Source of the DNA: Microbacterium paraoxydans | GTDB taxonomy: Bacteria > Actinomycetota > Actinomycetes > Actinomycetales > Microbacteriaceae | NCBI RefSeq assembly: GCF_019056515.1 | Contig: NZ_CP064873.1 | Span: 496,001-560,000 of the forward strand | Length of the DNA: 64,000 bases | Direction: 5' to 3' | In this document: positions 61,498 to 64,000 of the stretch, one piece after another | Layout: each line of letters opens with the position of its first letter | Position numbering within the stretch: position 1 is the stretch's first letter | Position numbers and translations under genes: made by a program | Notes under the pieces: generated by a model | What the model saw: only the letters and a program-made list of their open reading frames with translations | Told to the model about the DNA's origin: nothing | The model's database searches: none

Positions 61498-64000
61498 ATG
61501 CGAGTCCAGCGACTCGAGGCAATCGAACGCGACGAAGAATCGCGCGCACGTCCATTCCGTCGTCTCGCGATGGGAGTCGTCGCCGTCGTGGTGACCGCGC
61601 TCCTCGGCGCGACCATCACCGCACCGGCCGCGCAGGCGGATACAGTGCCGACCGATCCCGCTCTGCCGGCGACGGTGAGCGCTGACCCGCTGCCGACGAC
61701 GCAGATCAACGGCATCGTCTGGGCTCAGGCGGTGGGCGGCACCAAGGTGTACGCGGGCGGGCAGTTCACGAGCGCGCGCCCGGCGGGAGCGCCGGCCGGC
61801 ACCAACGAGACGCCGCGATCCAACCTCCTCGCCTACGATCTCGCAACCGGTGTGCTCGACACATCCTTCGCCCCCCAGGTCAACGGCCGCATCCTCGCCG
61901 CGGCGGTGTCGCCCGACGGCTCGCGGCTGTACATCGGCGGCGGCTTCACCGCCGTCAACGGTCAGAACCGCTACCGTCTGGCGGCCTTCGACACGGCCAC
62001 CGGCCAGCTGATCGGCAATTGGACCCCCGGTACCAACACGATCGTGCAGGGCATCGTCGCCACCGATACGACCGTGTACGTCACGGGGGAGTTCTCGAAC
62101 ATCAACAACACCGCCCGTACCGGCGTCGCGGCCGTGAGCGCGTCGACCGGTGCCGTGCTCGACTTCAACCCGGTCCTCGCCGGCGGGTACGGCGTCCGCT
62201 CCGTCGTGGTGTCCCCCGATGCCTCGAAGGTGGTCATCGCCGGCTCGTTCACGTCCACCAACGGGTCGACCAACCCGGGTCGCGGCATGGCCGCGCTCGA
62301 CGCCTCCAGCGGAGCCAGCCTCCCCTGGGCGATCAACAGTGTCATCCGCAACGCCGGCACCGGCGCCTCCATCTATTCGCTCGCCTCCGACGGGGACAGC
62401 GTCTACGGCAGTGGGTACGACTTCGGAGGATCGAAGACGGAGGACGACTTCGAAGGCGCGTTCCGCGCGCGCTGGAGCGACGGCTCGATGGTGTGGATGG
62501 AGGATTGCCACGGCGACACCTATTCGGTGTACCCGACCGGGGGTGTGCTCTACACGGCGGCGCACTCGCATTACTGCGGCAACATCGGAGAGTTCCCGCA
62601 GCTCGACCCGTGGAGCTTCAACTTCTCGCTCGCGTTCGACAAGAACCCGTCGGACCGCACCATCACTCCTGACATCTACGGGTACCGCAGCTTCACCGGC
62701 AACCCGGCGGCCCGTCTGCTGCACTGGTACCCGACGTGGCAGCCCGGCACGGTGTCCGGCATGAATCAGGCCGCATGGTCGGTCACGGGCGGTGGCGACT
62801 ACCTCGTCTACGGCGGTGAGTTCACGGCCGTGAGCGGTAGCGCACAACAGGGACTCGTGCGCTTCGCGAAGCCCGGGACGGCGCCGAACAAGATCGGTCC
62901 GACCATCAAGGGCGGCGCCTACCAGATCAGCGCTCAGTCTTTCCGCGCGGGGCAGGCACGCGTCGCCTGGTCCGCGAACTACGACGCCGACAACGCCCGC
63001 TTGACCTACGAGGTCTTCCGTCGTGACCTCGCGCAGCCGATCCACACGACCACTGCCGACTCCACCTACTGGGTGCGACCGCGGCTCACGTACTCCGACA
63101 CGGCGGTGACCGCCGGCCAGACATACGAGTACCGGGTCAAGGTGACCGACCCCAACGGGAACACCACGACGTCCGACTGGACGCCGGTGACGATCGCGGC
63201 CGCCGGGACCTCGAACACGTACAACGAAGCCGTGCTCTCGTCCTCGCCGAGGTATTACTGGCCCATGAACGAGGCGTCCGGTTCGTCCGCGACCGACTGG
63301 ATCTCCGGGAACGACCTCACGCTGTCCGGAGGGACGACCCGTGGCCAGGCGGGCCAGGTCGTCGGTGAGACCTCGGCCTCCACGGCCTTCAACGGCACCG
63401 ACGGCACCTCTGCCAGTTCGGTCTCCGAGGTCGGTCCTGACGAGTTCTCGATCGAGGCATGGTTCCAGACGACCAGCACGAGCGGCGGGAAGATCGTCGG
63501 CTTCGGCAACAACGCCAAGGGGCTGTCCGGAAGCTACGACCGGCACCTCTACCTGAGCAATTCGGGGCAGGTCACGTTCGGCGTGTACCCCGGGACTGCG
63601 CGGACGCTCACCAGCGGGGCCGGTCTCAACGACGGCAAGTGGCACCACGTGGTCGGCACGATGAACAGCTCGGGCATGGTGCTGTACGTCGACGGCGTGC
63701 GGGTGAGCTCGCGCTCCGACACGACGACCGGTCAGAGCTATTCAGGCTACTGGCGCATCGGCGGGGACTCCCAGAGCGGCTGGCCGTCCGCGGGGTCGTC
63801 GAACTACCTCAACGCCCGCATCGCGGACGTGGCCGTGTACGGCAGTGCGTTGACCCGTGACGCGGTGGATGCGCACTGGGTGGCTTCTGGGCGCACGTCG
63901 TCGCTCCCCGCTGCGCCCGCAGACGCCTACGGCAAAGCCGTGTACGACCTCGACCCGACACTGTACTGGCGCCTCGGCGAGACCAGCGGGACGGTCGCGA
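61498..64000 (+). CDS. Large exported beta-propeller/FN3/LamG protein (3' end outside window)
   Basis: At least 834 residues are encoded here with no stop before the window ends. After a ~48-residue signal region (helix VVAVVVTALLGATITAPAA, cleavage near AQA) comes a propeller-like domain (about 65-455) with repeats such as VSPDGSRLYIGGGFTAV and VSPDASKVVIAGSFTST. An Ig/FN3-like domain lies at about 470-565, then a LamG/concanavalin-type domain (about 580-795; FSIEAWFQTT, WHHVVGTMN, ARIADVAVYGSALT). A second LamG copy is just beginning (LDPTLYWRLGETSG, compare SSPRYYWPMNEASG). It is probably a cell-surface carbohydrate-binding protein. ATG at 61498 with GGGGAGG upstream. Confidence 0.88.
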   Translation, partial: MRVQRLEAIERDEESRARPFRRLAMGVVAVVVTALLGATITAPAAQADTVPTDPALPATVSADPLPTTQINGIVWAQAVGGTKVYAGGQFTSARPAGAPAGTNETPRSNLLAYDLATGVLDTSFAPQVNGRILAAAVSPDGSRLYIGGGFTAVNGQNRYRLAAFDTATGQLIGNWTPGTNTIVQGIVATDTTVYVTGEFSNINNTARTGVAAVSASTGAVLDFNPVLAGGYGVRSVVVSPDASKVVIAGSFTSTNGSTNPGRGMAALDASSGASLPWAINSVIRNAGTGASIYSLASDGDSVYGSGYDFGGSKTEDDFEGAFRARWSDGSMVWMEDCHGDTYSVYPTGGVLYTAAHSHYCGNIGEFPQLDPWSFNFSLAFDKNPSDRTITPDIYGYRSFTGNPAARLLHWYPTWQPGTVSGMNQAAWSVTGGGDYLVYGGEFTAVSGSAQQGLVRFAKPGTAPNKIGPTIKGGAYQISAQSFRAGQARVAWSANYDADNARLTYEVFRRDLAQPIHTTTADSTYWVRPRLTYSDTAVTAGQTYEYRVKVTDPNGNTTTSDWTPVTIAAAGTSNTYNEAVLSSSPRYYWPMNEASGSSATDWISGNDLTLSGGTTRGQAGQVVGETSASTAFNGTDGTSASSVSEVGPDEFSIEAWFQTTSTSGGKIVGFGNNAKGLSGSYDRHLYLSNSGQVTFGVYPGTARTLTSGAGLNDGKWHHVVGTMNSSGMVLYVDGVRVSSRSDTTTGQSYSGYWRIGGDSQSGWPSAGSSNYLNARIADVAVYGSALTRDAVDAHWVASGRTSSLPAAPADAYGKAVYDLDPTLYWRLGETSGTVA

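Overview
The window is about 70% GC, densely coded, with many ATGA/GTGA translational couplings and many GTG and TTG starts. Mycoredoxin, an IdeR-type iron box, WXG100 proteins with Ecc components, PknB-type kinase/PP2C/FHA genes and CDP-alcohol phosphotransferases point to a high-GC Gram-positive actinobacterium. The overall gene content resembles Microbacteriaceae (Microbacterium or a close relative). This assignment is inference from protein content; no rRNA or tRNA gene is visible in the window.

Layout. (1) 75-2116: a zinc alcohol dehydrogenase, a 425-bp G-tract-rich gap and a 3-methyladenine DNA glycosylase I. (2) 2247-17762: a tightly coupled run of a membrane Ser/Thr kinase, a 1972-residue exported Ig/FN3 protein, a MoxR ATPase, a DUF58 protein, a transglutaminase-like membrane protein, an FHA protein, a PP2C phosphatase and two small membrane proteins. 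(3) 17778-35227: a type VII secretion (ESX-like) locus. On the minus strand are eccD, eccB and a mycosin. Divergently on the plus strand are two WXG100 proteins, a helical protein, a second mycosin with a frame break, a Gly-rich WXG-containing protein, a second EccD, an RDD-FHA protein, the three-ATPase EccC, a SAV_915-like protein and a probable WXG-type effector cassette. (4) 35237-43724: housekeeping and accessory genes (degenerate resolvase, malate dehydrogenase, zinc peptidase, prolyl aminopeptidase, aldehyde dehydrogenase, mycoredoxin, dehalogenase-like hydrolase, CDF transporter, short binding lipoprotein, iron-regulated SIP-domain protein). (5) 43731-64000: a cell-surface polysaccharide region with a cytidylyltransferase, at least five glycosyltransferases, a ligase/polymerase, a CDP-alcohol phosphotransferase, a CapK/PaaK-like adenylate-forming enzyme, a flippase, a Wzz/BY-kinase with divergent LMW phosphatase, and two large exported proteins (beta-helix; propeller plus LamG, the latter cut by the window end).

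The most interesting part is 2247-35227, where Thr-phosphorylation signalling (kinase, phosphatase, two FHA proteins and a small protein carrying four repeats of an acidic-x-Thr-Val/Ile-Val peptide) sits beside a T7SS with two EccDs, two mycosins and no recognisable EccE. I infer that secretion, or assembly of the envelope around it, is controlled by phospho-Thr/FHA switching. The locus also contains a transglutaminase-like protein lacking its Cys and His, a frameshifted mycosin, and a candidate glycine-zipper WXG effector with a downstream membrane protein that could be its immunity partner.
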